64,000 nt of DNA from Candidatus Nitrosocaldus sp. (GTDB lineage: Archaea > Thermoproteota > Nitrososphaeria > Nitrososphaerales > Nitrosocaldaceae): positions 1 to 64,000 of the forward strand of contig JANWZS010000002.1 in the NCBI GenBank assembly GCA_025054855.1. The letters run 5' to 3'. Numbering within the stretch: position 1 is the stretch's first letter; every line of letters starts with the position of its first letter. The notes beneath the pieces are model-generated. The model was not told where the DNA came from. It saw only the letters and a program-made list of their open reading frames with translations, and did not search any database. The position numbers and the translations under genes were made by a program. Shown one piece after another: positions 58,134 to 64,000 of this stretch.

Positions 58134-59147
58134 TCAGATCCTCGTGAACCTCACACGGAGTATCCCGTTCAGGTACTGTATAGACTCTGGCTGCTCATTC
58201 ACCGCTGCCCTCAGTATAGCCTTGCCCGAGTACCTCCTATACCCATCCTCCGTCGCTGCATCTATGCTCACTACGCTGTTATCCGTGACGCTTATGGAGA
58301 TGGTACGCTCATCCACACCTGGCATCTCAGCGAGCAGCTCAACGTACCTGTTCGTCACTATACCCTCTATCCTCAGGGGCCTGAGCATCTGCTCCCTTGG
58401 GTAGTACCTCTCATCAGAGCCTGGATGGCCTATGCTTGGGATCCTAGCCCTCATACCTGCTGTTATCCTCACCATATGCCTGTATGCGAATCCGAAGGCT
58501 AACCCTGCCACGAACCCTCCTATATGCGCCAGGTATGCAACCCCTCCCCCAGCACCGATCAATGCTGCTATCGCTTGGTATATGAACCAGAGTAAGAGGT
58601 ATGCGAATGCAGGTATCCTCGTAGTCGTTATAAGGAAGAAGAATATGAGCGTCACCACCCTAGCATGGGGGAACATGAGCATGTACGCCCCTAGCACCCC
58701 AGATATTGCGCCAGATGCACCTACGGCAGGTATGAGCATCTGCTCCCCTCCAACACTCATAGCCCATGCTAGATGCGCTATGGCAGCAGCGAACCCCCAG
58801 AAGAGGTAGCATGCTAGGTACTTCATATGCCCAAATCTATCCTCTATGTTGTCGCCGAATATCCAGAGGAAGAGCATGTTCCCAAGGATGTGCATTATGC
58901 TCCCATGCATGAACATGGAACTGAGTATAGATATGCCAGCATCCACGAACTGTGCACTACCAACATCCTCAAGGAACCTCGCTGGCACGAACCCATGGTT
59001 CATGAAGAGCGCTATGGTAGCCCTCTGATCCGTGAAGAGCCTGGTGACTATAACCTCCCATATGAATACCATGAAGTTTATCGCTATGAGGGCATAGTTC
59101 ACGTATGGTCTAGTGGTCCTTGGGTTCTCATCGTAGAGCGGGAACAT
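58134..59147 (-). CDS. rhomboid intramembrane protease fused to an Hsp20-like domain
   Basis: In this 337-residue protein, residues about 1-225 form the rhomboid membrane core. It has the catalytic GASGAISGVLGAY serine motif, the helix His in YLAHIGGFVAGLAFG, and the HILGNMLFLWIFGDNIED loop. A linker follows. Residues about 265-337 (VELLAEMPGVDERTISISVTDN, and YLNGILRVRFTRI) match an alpha-crystallin/Hsp20-type beta-sandwich. Rhomboids cleave membrane substrates; a chaperone-like cytosolic tail could deliver or hold them. The fusion is not one I know as standard. It is divergent from the short tautomerase gene. Confidence 0.88.
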   Translation of the reverse strand: MFPLYDENPRTTRPYVNYALIAINFMVFIWEVIVTRLFTDQRATIALFMNHGFVPARFLEDVGSAQFVDAGISILSSMFMHGSIMHILGNMLFLWIFGDNIEDRFGHMKYLACYLFWGFAAAIAHLAWAMSVGGEQMLIPAVGASGAISGVLGAYMLMFPHARVVTLIFFFLITTTRIPAFAYLLLWFIYQAIAALIGAGGGVAYLAHIGGFVAGLAFGFAYRHMVRITAGMRARIPSIGHPGSDERYYPREQMLRPLRIEGIVTNRYVELLAEMPGVDERTISISVTDNSVVSIDAATEDGYRRYSGKAILRAAVNEQPESIQYLNGILRVRFTRI

Positions 59148-59219
59148 TCAGTATGGTTAGTATACTACGCTATTTATATCATGGTATGGTTATTATTGGA
59201 GGCTAGTCTTCGATCATTC

Positions 59220-59399
59220 ATGCCTCTAGTGACCATATCGCTATGGCCTGGAAGGACGCAACAGCAGAAGGAGGAACTCGCCAAGGCAATAACCGATGCC
59301 ATAACCAGGGTACTCGGTAGCAAGAAGGAGCATGTGATCATAGTCTTTCAGGATACGCCTAGGGAGAACTGGTACGTTGCAGGGAACCCACTGACATAG
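59220..59399 (+). CDS. 4-oxalocrotonate tautomerase family protein
   Basis: This 59-residue protein matches the 4-OT family: MPLVTISLWPGRTQQQKEELAKAITDAI, with Pro2 exposed as the catalytic base after Met removal, and a conserved arginine. The true start is the internal ATG at 59220. The longer open frame upstream overlaps the rhomboid gene and is not coding. The physiological substrate is unknown. The gene is followed by a TGAA tract. Confidence 0.88.
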   Translation: MPLVTISLWPGRTQQQKEELAKAITDAITRVLGSKKEHVIIVFQDTPRENWYVAGNPLT

Positions 59400-59406
59400 A
59401 TGTGTG

Positions 59407-59448
59407 GATGAATGAATGAAGGAAGGATGGATGGATAGATGAGTAAGT
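59407..59448. repeat. TGAA/GGAA/GGAT tetranucleotide tract
   Basis: GGATGAATGAATGAAGGAAGGATGGATGGATAGATGAGTAAG follows the tautomerase stop (shown in pieces: TGAATGAATGAA, GGAAGGAA-like, TGGATGGATAGA). It places TGA, TAG and TAA in all frames. Confidence 0.6.
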
Positions 59449-59488
59449 ATATTATCCAGCATCATCCTTCTTTTTATCTGATCGATCG

Positions 59489-60382
59489 ATGGGTGTTGTT
59501 AGCAGTACTACCATAAGGAGGGTAGCCATGGTTCAGTTCAGATCCTCGACGAGCAAGGAGGATAACCTGGAGAGGGTTCTACGCTACATAGACGAGGCGA
59601 GCAGGGATGGTGCATCGCTCGTAGCCTTCCCAGAGTTCACCATGGCATACTCGCCCGAGGAGCAGGATGCATATGCCCTCTACCAAATAGCAGAGGGCAT
59701 AGATGGTAGGTTCGTATCAAGCATAAGGGAGCGTGCTAAGGTGCATGGGATCTATGTTGTAGTGACCATGTACGAGAGGGGAGAGGAGGGTAACAGGGTT
59801 TACGATACGGCACTGCTCATAGATGGCCATGGCAGTATAGTGTCAGTGTACAGGAAGATACACCTATACGATGCCCTAGGCTTCAGGGAGTCTGCTAAGC
59901 TGCTCCCTGGGAGTGAGATAGCACCACCAGCAGGAATATCCGTAGGCAGGCTAGGGATGATGATATGCTACGATCTCAGGTTCCCAGAGATGGCAAGGAT
60001 ACTCGCACTGCTTGGGGCTGAGGTGCTGGTCGTACCCTCAGCCTGGGTTCAAGGGAGGATGAAGTATGAGCACTGGCAGACCATGCTCAGAGCAAGGGCT
60101 ATAGAGAATGGATGCTACATCATCGCCCCAGATCAGGTGGGCAACATATACATAGGGCACAGCATGGCCATAGACCCCTTTGGTACCATACTGGTTGATA
60201 TGGGAGGTGAGGGTGAGGGGCTCAGCATGGTCGAGGTCGATGTCAGAGAGGTGTATAGTGTGAGGAGCAGGTTACCGCTGCTGAGCAACAGGAGGATGGA
60301 TGTGTATGCTAGGTACGCAGATGCGATGGGGCTCACAGGGAGCAAGAGGACTGGTGACTCGACTAGTACAGCAGACATGTGA
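59489..60382 (+). CDS. nitrilase-superfamily amidohydrolase (omega-amidase-like)
   Basis: This 297-residue carbon-nitrogen hydrolase has the Glu-Lys-Cys triad in FPEFTMAY, YRKIHLYDALGF and MMICYDLRFPE. The sequence AWVQGRMKYEHWQTMLRARAIENG is typical of the Nit1/Nit2 branch, which hydrolyses small omega-amides or deaminated glutathione. A Thr/Ser-rich C-terminal tail is extra. ATG 59489 follows a TATA-like CTTTTTATC. ATG 59528 is an alternative start. Substrate is inferred from family only. Confidence 0.92.
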   Translation: MGVVSSTTIRRVAMVQFRSSTSKEDNLERVLRYIDEASRDGASLVAFPEFTMAYSPEEQDAYALYQIAEGIDGRFVSSIRERAKVHGIYVVVTMYERGEEGNRVYDTALLIDGHGSIVSVYRKIHLYDALGFRESAKLLPGSEIAPPAGISVGRLGMMICYDLRFPEMARILALLGAEVLVVPSAWVQGRMKYEHWQTMLRARAIENGCYIIAPDQVGNIYIGHSMAIDPFGTILVDMGGEGEGLSMVEVDVREVYSVRSRLPLLSNRRMDVYARYADAMGLTGSKRTGDSTSTADM

Positions 60383-60419
60383 TCCATGCTATGCCATCTG
60401 TATGGGGTACTCACTTACG

Positions 60420-60430
60420 TTTTTATATAT
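60420..60430 (+). promoter_or_regulatory. TATA box for the thiolase gene
   Basis: TTTTTATATAT is centred about 26 nt before the GTG at 60450, so transcription probably begins at or next to the start codon. Confidence 0.5.
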
Positions 60431-60449
60431 GGTGCTGAGATAGGTTAAC

Positions 60450-61604
60450 GTGAACAGGGTTTGTGTGATAGGTGCTGGTAGCACAAAGTACGGTAGGCTC
60501 AAGGAGGGCATAGTTGAGCTTGCTGTCAACGCATCCAGGGACGCAATAAAGAGCGCAGGGATAGAGGCTAGGGATGTGCAGTACGCATTCATATCCAACG
60601 TATTCGGGGTAGCGGATAGGCAGGTTCACCTTGCCCCAGTGATAATGAGCGATCTGGGGCTCATGAATGTACCAGGTCTTACAGTGGAGTCGGCATGCGG
60701 GAGCGGTTCGATAGCATTCAGGGAGGCATACGCAAATGTTGCTGCTGGATTCTACGATGTGGTCCTGGTAGTAGGGGTTGAGAAGGTCACCCATACTGGT
60801 ACTGCGAGATCGACTACGCTCTTCTCGTACTGCTCCGACTTCTTCTACGAGGGTGGTAGCGGGGTGTCATTCCCAGGGCTCTTCGCATCCATGGCCAGGG
60901 CGTACATGAACAGGTACGGTGCGACCGAGGAGGATCTGGCCATGGTTGCTGTGAAGAACCACGAGCATGGTCTACTCAACCCAAAGGCGCATATAAGGAA
61001 GAGGATAACTGTTGGTGATGTGCTCGAGTCCCCTCCAGTTGCCAGCCCACTGAAGCTGCTTGACTGCTGCCCATTCTCAGATGGTGCCAGTGCTGTTATA
61101 CTTGCTAGTGAGGAGTACGCAAAGAGCCATGGCCTTGAGTACGTGCAGGTGATAGGCTCTGGGAGGGGGGCATCACCAGCTACACTGCAGGATAGGGAGG
61201 ATATAACCGCTATACCAAGCACTAGGGCTGCTGCACAGCAGGCGTTCAAGCAGGCAGGGATAGAGCCGAAGGATGTAGACTTTGCCGAGGTCCATGACTG
61301 CTTCACCATAGCAGAGATAGTCGATGTGGAGGATCTGGGCTTCTTCCCCAAGGGCAAGGGTGCAGAGGCAGTGAAGCAAGGGGTTACAAGGCTCGGTGGT
61401 GACCTGCCCATAAACCCATCTGGAGGTCTAAAGTCGAAGGGCCATCCCATAGGCGCTACTGGTGTTGGGCAGGTGGCTGAGGTTTATGAGCAGCTGCTCG
61501 GCAGGGCAGGCGAGAGGCAGGTGAAGGGTGCGGAGATAGCATTGACGCATAACTTTGGTGCTACTGGTGCGAGCTGTGCAGTGCATATATTCAGAAGGGT
61601 GTAG
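60450..61604 (+). CDS. thiolase (acetyl-CoA C-acetyltransferase family)
   Basis: This 384-residue archaeal SCP-x-type thiolase has the nucleophile region VESACGSGSIAFREAY. HDCFTIAEIVDVEDLG and the C-terminal GHPIGATGVGQVAE with catalytic His follow; NFGATGASCAVHIF is at the end. It cleaves or forms acetoacetyl-CoA, either in the 3-HP/4-HB cycle or at the start of the mevalonate pathway. The next gene encodes a DUF35 partner, the typical archaeal thiolase arrangement. The GTG start is leaderless by TATA spacing. Confidence 0.93.
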   Translation: MNRVCVIGAGSTKYGRLKEGIVELAVNASRDAIKSAGIEARDVQYAFISNVFGVADRQVHLAPVIMSDLGLMNVPGLTVESACGSGSIAFREAYANVAAGFYDVVLVVGVEKVTHTGTARSTTLFSYCSDFFYEGGSGVSFPGLFASMARAYMNRYGATEEDLAMVAVKNHEHGLLNPKAHIRKRITVGDVLESPPVASPLKLLDCCPFSDGASAVILASEEYAKSHGLEYVQVIGSGRGASPATLQDREDITAIPSTRAAAQQAFKQAGIEPKDVDFAEVHDCFTIAEIVDVEDLGFFPKGKGAEAVKQGVTRLGGDLPINPSGGLKSKGHPIGATGVGQVAEVYEQLLGRAGERQVKGAEIALTHNFGATGASCAVHIFRRV

Positions 61605-61620
61605 GAAGGAGTAGATAGTT

Positions 61621-61998
61621 ATGAGTGTGAGCAGGGAGGAGTTCATAGCGAAGTTGAACGAGGGTAAGGTGCTCCTGTACAGGTGCAGGCGGTGCAGCAA
61701 TCTGCAGTTGGCAACCATAGTATTCTGCAGGAGGTGCAACTCCGATGCCCTTGATGTGGTGGAGGAGAAGGGTGAGGGGAGGGTAGTCACGTTCACCATA
61801 CTCTATGTCCCCCCTGAGGGCTACGAGGGGTATGCACCGTATGGCTGGGCCGTGGTCAGGCTAGACTCTGGTGTTAATATATCCGGCTTCATAGACGTCA
61901 AGTCGGCCAAGGATCTACCACTCGACTCCAGGGTCAGGATAGTAGGCTATGATGGAAGGGGTATAGTGCTCAAGGCCGAGGATGGTAGCAGCAAGTAG
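61621..61998 (+). CDS. DUF35 OB-fold zinc-ribbon protein, thiolase partner
   Basis: This 125-residue protein has an N-terminal zinc ribbon (CRRCSNLQ, CRRCNS) and an OB-fold (about residues 55-120, VTFTILYVPPEGYEGYAPYGWAVVRL). In archaea this family bridges acetoacetyl-CoA thiolase and HMG-CoA synthase, channelling acetoacetyl-CoA. It begins 16 nt after the thiolase stop and shares its mRNA. No HMG-CoA synthase gene is in the window. Confidence 0.93.
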   Translation: MSVSREEFIAKLNEGKVLLYRCRRCSNLQLATIVFCRRCNSDALDVVEEKGEGRVVTFTILYVPPEGYEGYAPYGWAVVRLDSGVNISGFIDVKSAKDLPLDSRVRIVGYDGRGIVLKAEDGSSK

Positions 61999-62082
61999 AG
62001 CACTGGATGTGAAATTATCTTGATAACATTATAAAGTATGGTTGCCTACATATCTTATTGCATCTTCTGTAGGAGGAGGGGC

Positions 62083-62238
62083 ATGCCTATAGAGATCATA
62101 TGCAGCAAGTGTGGCGCACTGATCTCTACTATCTCTATATTGAAGCCAGTGAAGGATATAATGAAGAGCAGCAATAGATGTCCATCGTGTGGTACACAGC
62201 TGCTTGCCGACTTTGTTATAGAGGTAACTAGGTTCTAA
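62083..62238 (+). CDS. small double zinc-knuckle protein
   Basis: This 51-residue protein reads MPIEIICSKCG at the start and CPSCGTQL near the end, two CxxC knuckles separated by a Lys/Leu-rich helix (LKPVKDIMKSS). The ATG at 62083 is preceded by an excellent GGAGGAGGGG site; the open frame from 62038 adds an unlikely hydrophobic leader next to a TATA-like ATTATAAAG. It looks like a member of a small-protein group common in thaumarchaea; no function is known. Confidence 0.75.
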   Translation: MPIEIICSKCGALISTISILKPVKDIMKSSNRCPSCGTQLLADFVIEVTRF

Positions 62239-62298
62239 CTACAAGCCATGGGCTGTGTTACATCGCTAGTCTATCCACCGTATGTGCATACCAGAGAT

Positions 62299-62311
62299 TC
62301 ACTTACTTACT
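62299..62311. repeat. TAAG/TGAA tract at a minus-strand gene end
   Basis: Read on the minus strand, the end of the small gene at 62307 is GAGTAAGTAAGTGAA: the stop TAA is followed by TAA and TGA in other frames. Confidence 0.55.
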
Positions 62312-62504
62312 CAACCACCCTTGCAAGCATCACGTGTATGGTCTTGCCATCATCATCTACATCGACATGCATCCTCATCCTACCAGTTATCATCAACCCG
62401 TAAGGCGCAGGGTGTATCACAGCGACTATCCTACCCCCATCCCATACCTCCACCATGTACTCATCCCTTCTACCATACTCCATGGCAAGCCTGAACTCTA
62501 CCAT
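62307..62504 (-). CDS. small conserved-looking protein of unknown function
   Basis: This 65-residue protein has a strand-rich pattern (EYMVEVWDGGRIVAVI, GRMRMHVDVDDDGKTIHVMLARVV). Codon use (AGG, ATA, GAT) matches real genes in this window. It starts 8 nt after the Rieske gene stop, on the same strand, which argues for a genuine second cistron. No motif or family is recognised, so this is a positional call. Confidence 0.55.
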   Translation of the reverse strand: MVEFRLAMEYGRRDEYMVEVWDGGRIVAVIHPAPYGLMITGRMRMHVDVDDDGKTIHVMLARVVE

Positions 62505-62511
62505 ACACTAC

Positions 62512-62865
62512 CTAGATATGCAGATAGATATATCCATCATCCCTGACCTCTACCCTGTAGATCCTCAGATCACCTGCCCTATACCACTCTGGGTCCTGAT
62601 CTGGCCAGTCATTCCCATCGTGCCATGGTCTGATCTTAACCAGTCTACCAGTATCTATATCGAACTCAAAGCCATGTAGTGGGCATACTATGCAGTTCCC
62701 GTTGAAGTGCCCTCTATGGAGATAGGCGTAGCGGTGGGGGCAGTGGGCATCGCATGCGAATACCCTCCCGTCATGCTTGCCAACGACGTACTCCTTGCCA
62801 TCTACCCTGACCAGCACCATGGACTCATCATCGATCTCATCCAACCTGCATATCCTGACGGGCAC
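62512..62865 (-). CDS. Rieske [2Fe-2S] ferredoxin
   Basis: This 117-residue soluble Rieske protein has the cluster motifs CPHRYAYLHRG (Cys-x-His) and CPLHGFEFDIDTG (Cys-x2-His). There is no membrane span, so it is a ferredoxin-type electron carrier, not a bc1 subunit. It is divergent from the thioredoxin reductase gene. Partner oxygenase or reductase is unknown. Confidence 0.93.
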   Translation of the reverse strand: MPVRICRLDEIDDESMVLVRVDGKEYVVGKHDGRVFACDAHCPHRYAYLHRGHFNGNCIVCPLHGFEFDIDTGRLVKIRPWHDGNDWPDQDPEWYRAGDLRIYRVEVRDDGYIYLHI

Positions 62866-62886
62866 AGCAGAGAGATCTTGTAGGGA

Positions 62887-62895
62887 GTTTTTAAA
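62887..62895 (+). promoter_or_regulatory. TATA box for the thioredoxin reductase gene
   Basis: GTTTTTAAA is centred about 37 nt before ATG 62928. The first in-frame ATG (62895) overlaps the box, so it cannot be the start of a transcript driven by it. Confidence 0.45.
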
Positions 62896-62927
62896 TGTTA
62901 AATATGGACTCGATCAGTCTATTGCAT

Positions 62928-63872
62928 ATGTACGATGTGATAGTCGTTGGAGGGGGTGCAGCAGGTCTAACTGCAGCGCTCTACACCTCGAGGCAGGGTA
63001 TGAGCACTCTAGTCCTTACAAAGGATATAGGGGGGCAGGCTATACTGACACCAAGCATAGAGAACTATCCAGGGTTCGAGAGTATAAGCGGGTTAGAGTT
63101 TGCAGAGCGTGTGAAGGAGCAGGCAGAGAGGTTCAATGCGGAGTTCAGGTATGAGGAGGTTAATGGTATAGAGGCTATGGACGGTTACTATGTGGTGAAG
63201 AGTGCGTTGGGTGAGTATGAGTGCATATCAGTGATACTAGCATTCGGCAAGACGCCTAGGGACCTCAACGTCCCTGGGGAGGCTAGGCTTGTAGGCAAGG
63301 GCGTATCATATTGTGCTGTATGCGATGCACCGCTCTTCAAGGGCAAGAGGGTTGCGGTGGTTGGTGTGGGTGACCCTGCCCTGGATGCTACGCTCATGCT
63401 CTGCAGGATAGCAGAGAAGGTATACCTCATATCCAGGGGTTCAGCGCTCGTAGGGCATGAAGACCTGATGGGCATGTGCTCAAGCGTCAAGAACGTTGAA
63501 GTGCTCCTGCGTGCAAACGTGCTCGAGATACTTGGTGATAGCAGGGTCAAGGGTATAAGGGTCAGGGATGCAGCGGGTATGAAGGAGATAGAGGTTGATG
63601 GTGTCTTTGTGGAACTTGGGTATGTGGCAAGGACCGAGTGGCTCAAGGGGTTGGTTGAGTTGAATGGGAAGGGCGAGATAATAGTTAATAAGAACCAGGA
63701 GACGTCTAGGGCAGGTATATTCGCTGCTGGCGATGTAACCGATACGGAGTTCAAGCAGCTCGTGATCTCTGCTGGGGAGGGTGCAAAGGCTGGGCTTGCA
63801 GCGTACAACTACGTGCAGAGGCTGAAGGGTAGACCAGCAGTCAGGTCTGACTGGAAGACGCTCCTAAAGTGA
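62928..63872 (+). CDS. trxB: thioredoxin-disulfide reductase
   Basis: This 314-residue flavoprotein has the N-terminal FAD motif VGGGAAGLTAALYTSRQG. The redox-active CAVCDAP follows, and then VVGVGDPALDATLML for the NAD(P)H site. FAAGDVTDTEFKQLVISAGEGAKAGLAAY closes the FAD domain. Note GVGDPA in place of the usual GGGNSA or GGGDSA; this may alter cofactor preference. ATG 62928 gives the canonical MYDVIVVGGG; the earlier ATGs overlap the TATA box. The stop is followed by a (TAAA)n tract. Confidence 0.93.
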   Translation: MYDVIVVGGGAAGLTAALYTSRQGMSTLVLTKDIGGQAILTPSIENYPGFESISGLEFAERVKEQAERFNAEFRYEEVNGIEAMDGYYVVKSALGEYECISVILAFGKTPRDLNVPGEARLVGKGVSYCAVCDAPLFKGKRVAVVGVGDPALDATLMLCRIAEKVYLISRGSALVGHEDLMGMCSSVKNVEVLLRANVLEILGDSRVKGIRVRDAAGMKEIEVDGVFVELGYVARTEWLKGLVELNGKGEIIVNKNQETSRAGIFAAGDVTDTEFKQLVISAGEGAKAGLAAYNYVQRLKGRPAVRSDWKTLLK

Positions 63873-63873
63873 G

Positions 63874-63898
63874 TAATAAATAAATAAATAAATAAATA
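63874..63898. repeat. TAAA tetranucleotide tract after trxB
   Basis: About five TAAA units directly follow the trxB TGA stop, giving TAA in all three plus-strand frames. Confidence 0.7.
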
Positions 63899-64000
63899 TT
63901 TCAATTATTCGTCCATTCACCGATTTCCTTCCTCTTCTTCAATCCTTGCTTGAGGTATCCTTCATCATGCTCCTCATAGCACTCATCAGCGTATAGATCT
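63899..64000. other. right edge, possible partial minus-strand gene
   Basis: Two minus-strand frames are open from the window edge: one ends at a TGA at 63901 (acidic and basic residues, ending GEWTNN), the other ends at about 63939 (ending MKDTSSKD). Either could be the C-terminal end of a gene beyond the edge. The 100 bases are too few to choose. Confidence 0.25.

Noticed and set aside
58827-59219. 131-codon upstream extension of the tautomerase
   Set aside because: It runs opposite the rhomboid gene; the tautomerase family starts at MPLV with Pro as catalytic residue, so only ATG 59220 makes sense.
1-64000. tRNA, rRNA, insertion sequences, origin of replication
   Set aside because: I read all gaps for T-loop-like GGTTCRA sequences, transposase genes, terminal inverted repeats and Orc1/Cdc6 genes and saw none; PriS and PriL alone do not mark an origin.

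Overview
ORGANISM. The window reads as a chromosome segment of a thermophilic member of the Nitrososphaeria (Thaumarchaeota), probably close to the ammonia-oxidising Nitrosocaldus group. This rests on the mix of genes: ribosomal proteins L44e and S27e, a group II chaperonin, archaeal primase PriS/PriL, a CdvB-type ESCRT-III protein, archaeal NAC, Trm56, the archaeal modified mevalonate enzymes, an O2-tolerant-cycle 4-hydroxybutyryl-CoA dehydratase and an almost complete B12 pathway. Arg is nearly always AGG and Ile nearly always ATA. Starts often lie about 25 nt from TATA-like boxes, as expected for leaderless archaeal mRNAs. No amo gene, rRNA, tRNA, CRISPR, IS element or prophage was seen, so the genus is an inference. 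LAYOUT. 1-1064: thermosome fragment and two ribosomal genes. 1048-5674 (minus): late cobalamin operon cobD-cbiP-cbiB-cobS-cobY. 5753-8312: Asd-like dehydrogenase, Lrp regulator, heme O synthase. 8353-10230: secreted RTX-repeat protein followed by a 620-bp AT-rich gap. 10851-16293 (mostly minus): UbiD-type decarboxylase, a possible proteasome chaperone, zinc ribbon, Clp1-type kinase, a RuvC-fold gene with an apparent frameshift, a coiled-coil protein, NAC and an arcTGT-like PUA protein. 16400-22593 (plus): PhoU-like regulator, HflX, Trm56, then two tandem HpaB/4-hydroxybutyryl-CoA-dehydratase-family genes. 22614-31045: glutamine amidotransferase, UPF0182, primase pair, endonuclease IV, glycyl-tRNA synthetase. 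31066-35947: cell-surface locus with a 1091-residue protein built on exact 20-residue repeats and a membrane-anchored phage-virion-like partner. 36054-39633: glycosyltransferase, family 5 uracil-DNA glycosylase, a glutamate-racemase homologue without its cysteines, CdvB. 39982-42663 (minus): corrin methyltransferases cbiT, cbiL, cbiF. 42771-48546: CBS protein, Mut7-C, AMMECR1, glycosyltransferase, a ThiI-like protein with a broken PP-loop, AsnRS. 49275-51169: assimilatory cysH-sat. 52027-54487: endonuclease III and both subunits of aconitase X (phosphomevalonate dehydratase). 54685-58030: Lrp-TRASH sensor and CopA. 58134-end: rhomboid with an Hsp20-like tail, tautomerase, nitrilase, thiolase plus DUF35 partner, Rieske protein, thioredoxin reductase. 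HOW THE GENES FIT TOGETHER. Two B12 clusters supply corrin-ring methylation and nucleotide-loop assembly. UbiD (10.9-12.2 kb) and aconitase X (52.9-54.5 kb) are the two signature steps of the archaeal mevalonate pathway. The dehydratase and thiolase/DUF35 fit the 3-hydroxypropionate/4-hydroxybutyrate carbon cycle. Nfo, Nth and UDG make up base-excision repair. PATTERNS THAT CUT ACROSS GENES. (1) Tandem 4- or 5-nt tracts that put stop codons in every frame sit at or after several gene ends. (2) Conserved enzymes carry microsatellite-like low-complexity inserts. (3) Several divergent gene pairs share one short TATA region. (4) Several family members have lost the residues that define their catalysis. 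These are the best leads in the window; I did not find a clearly new multi-gene defence or mobile system.
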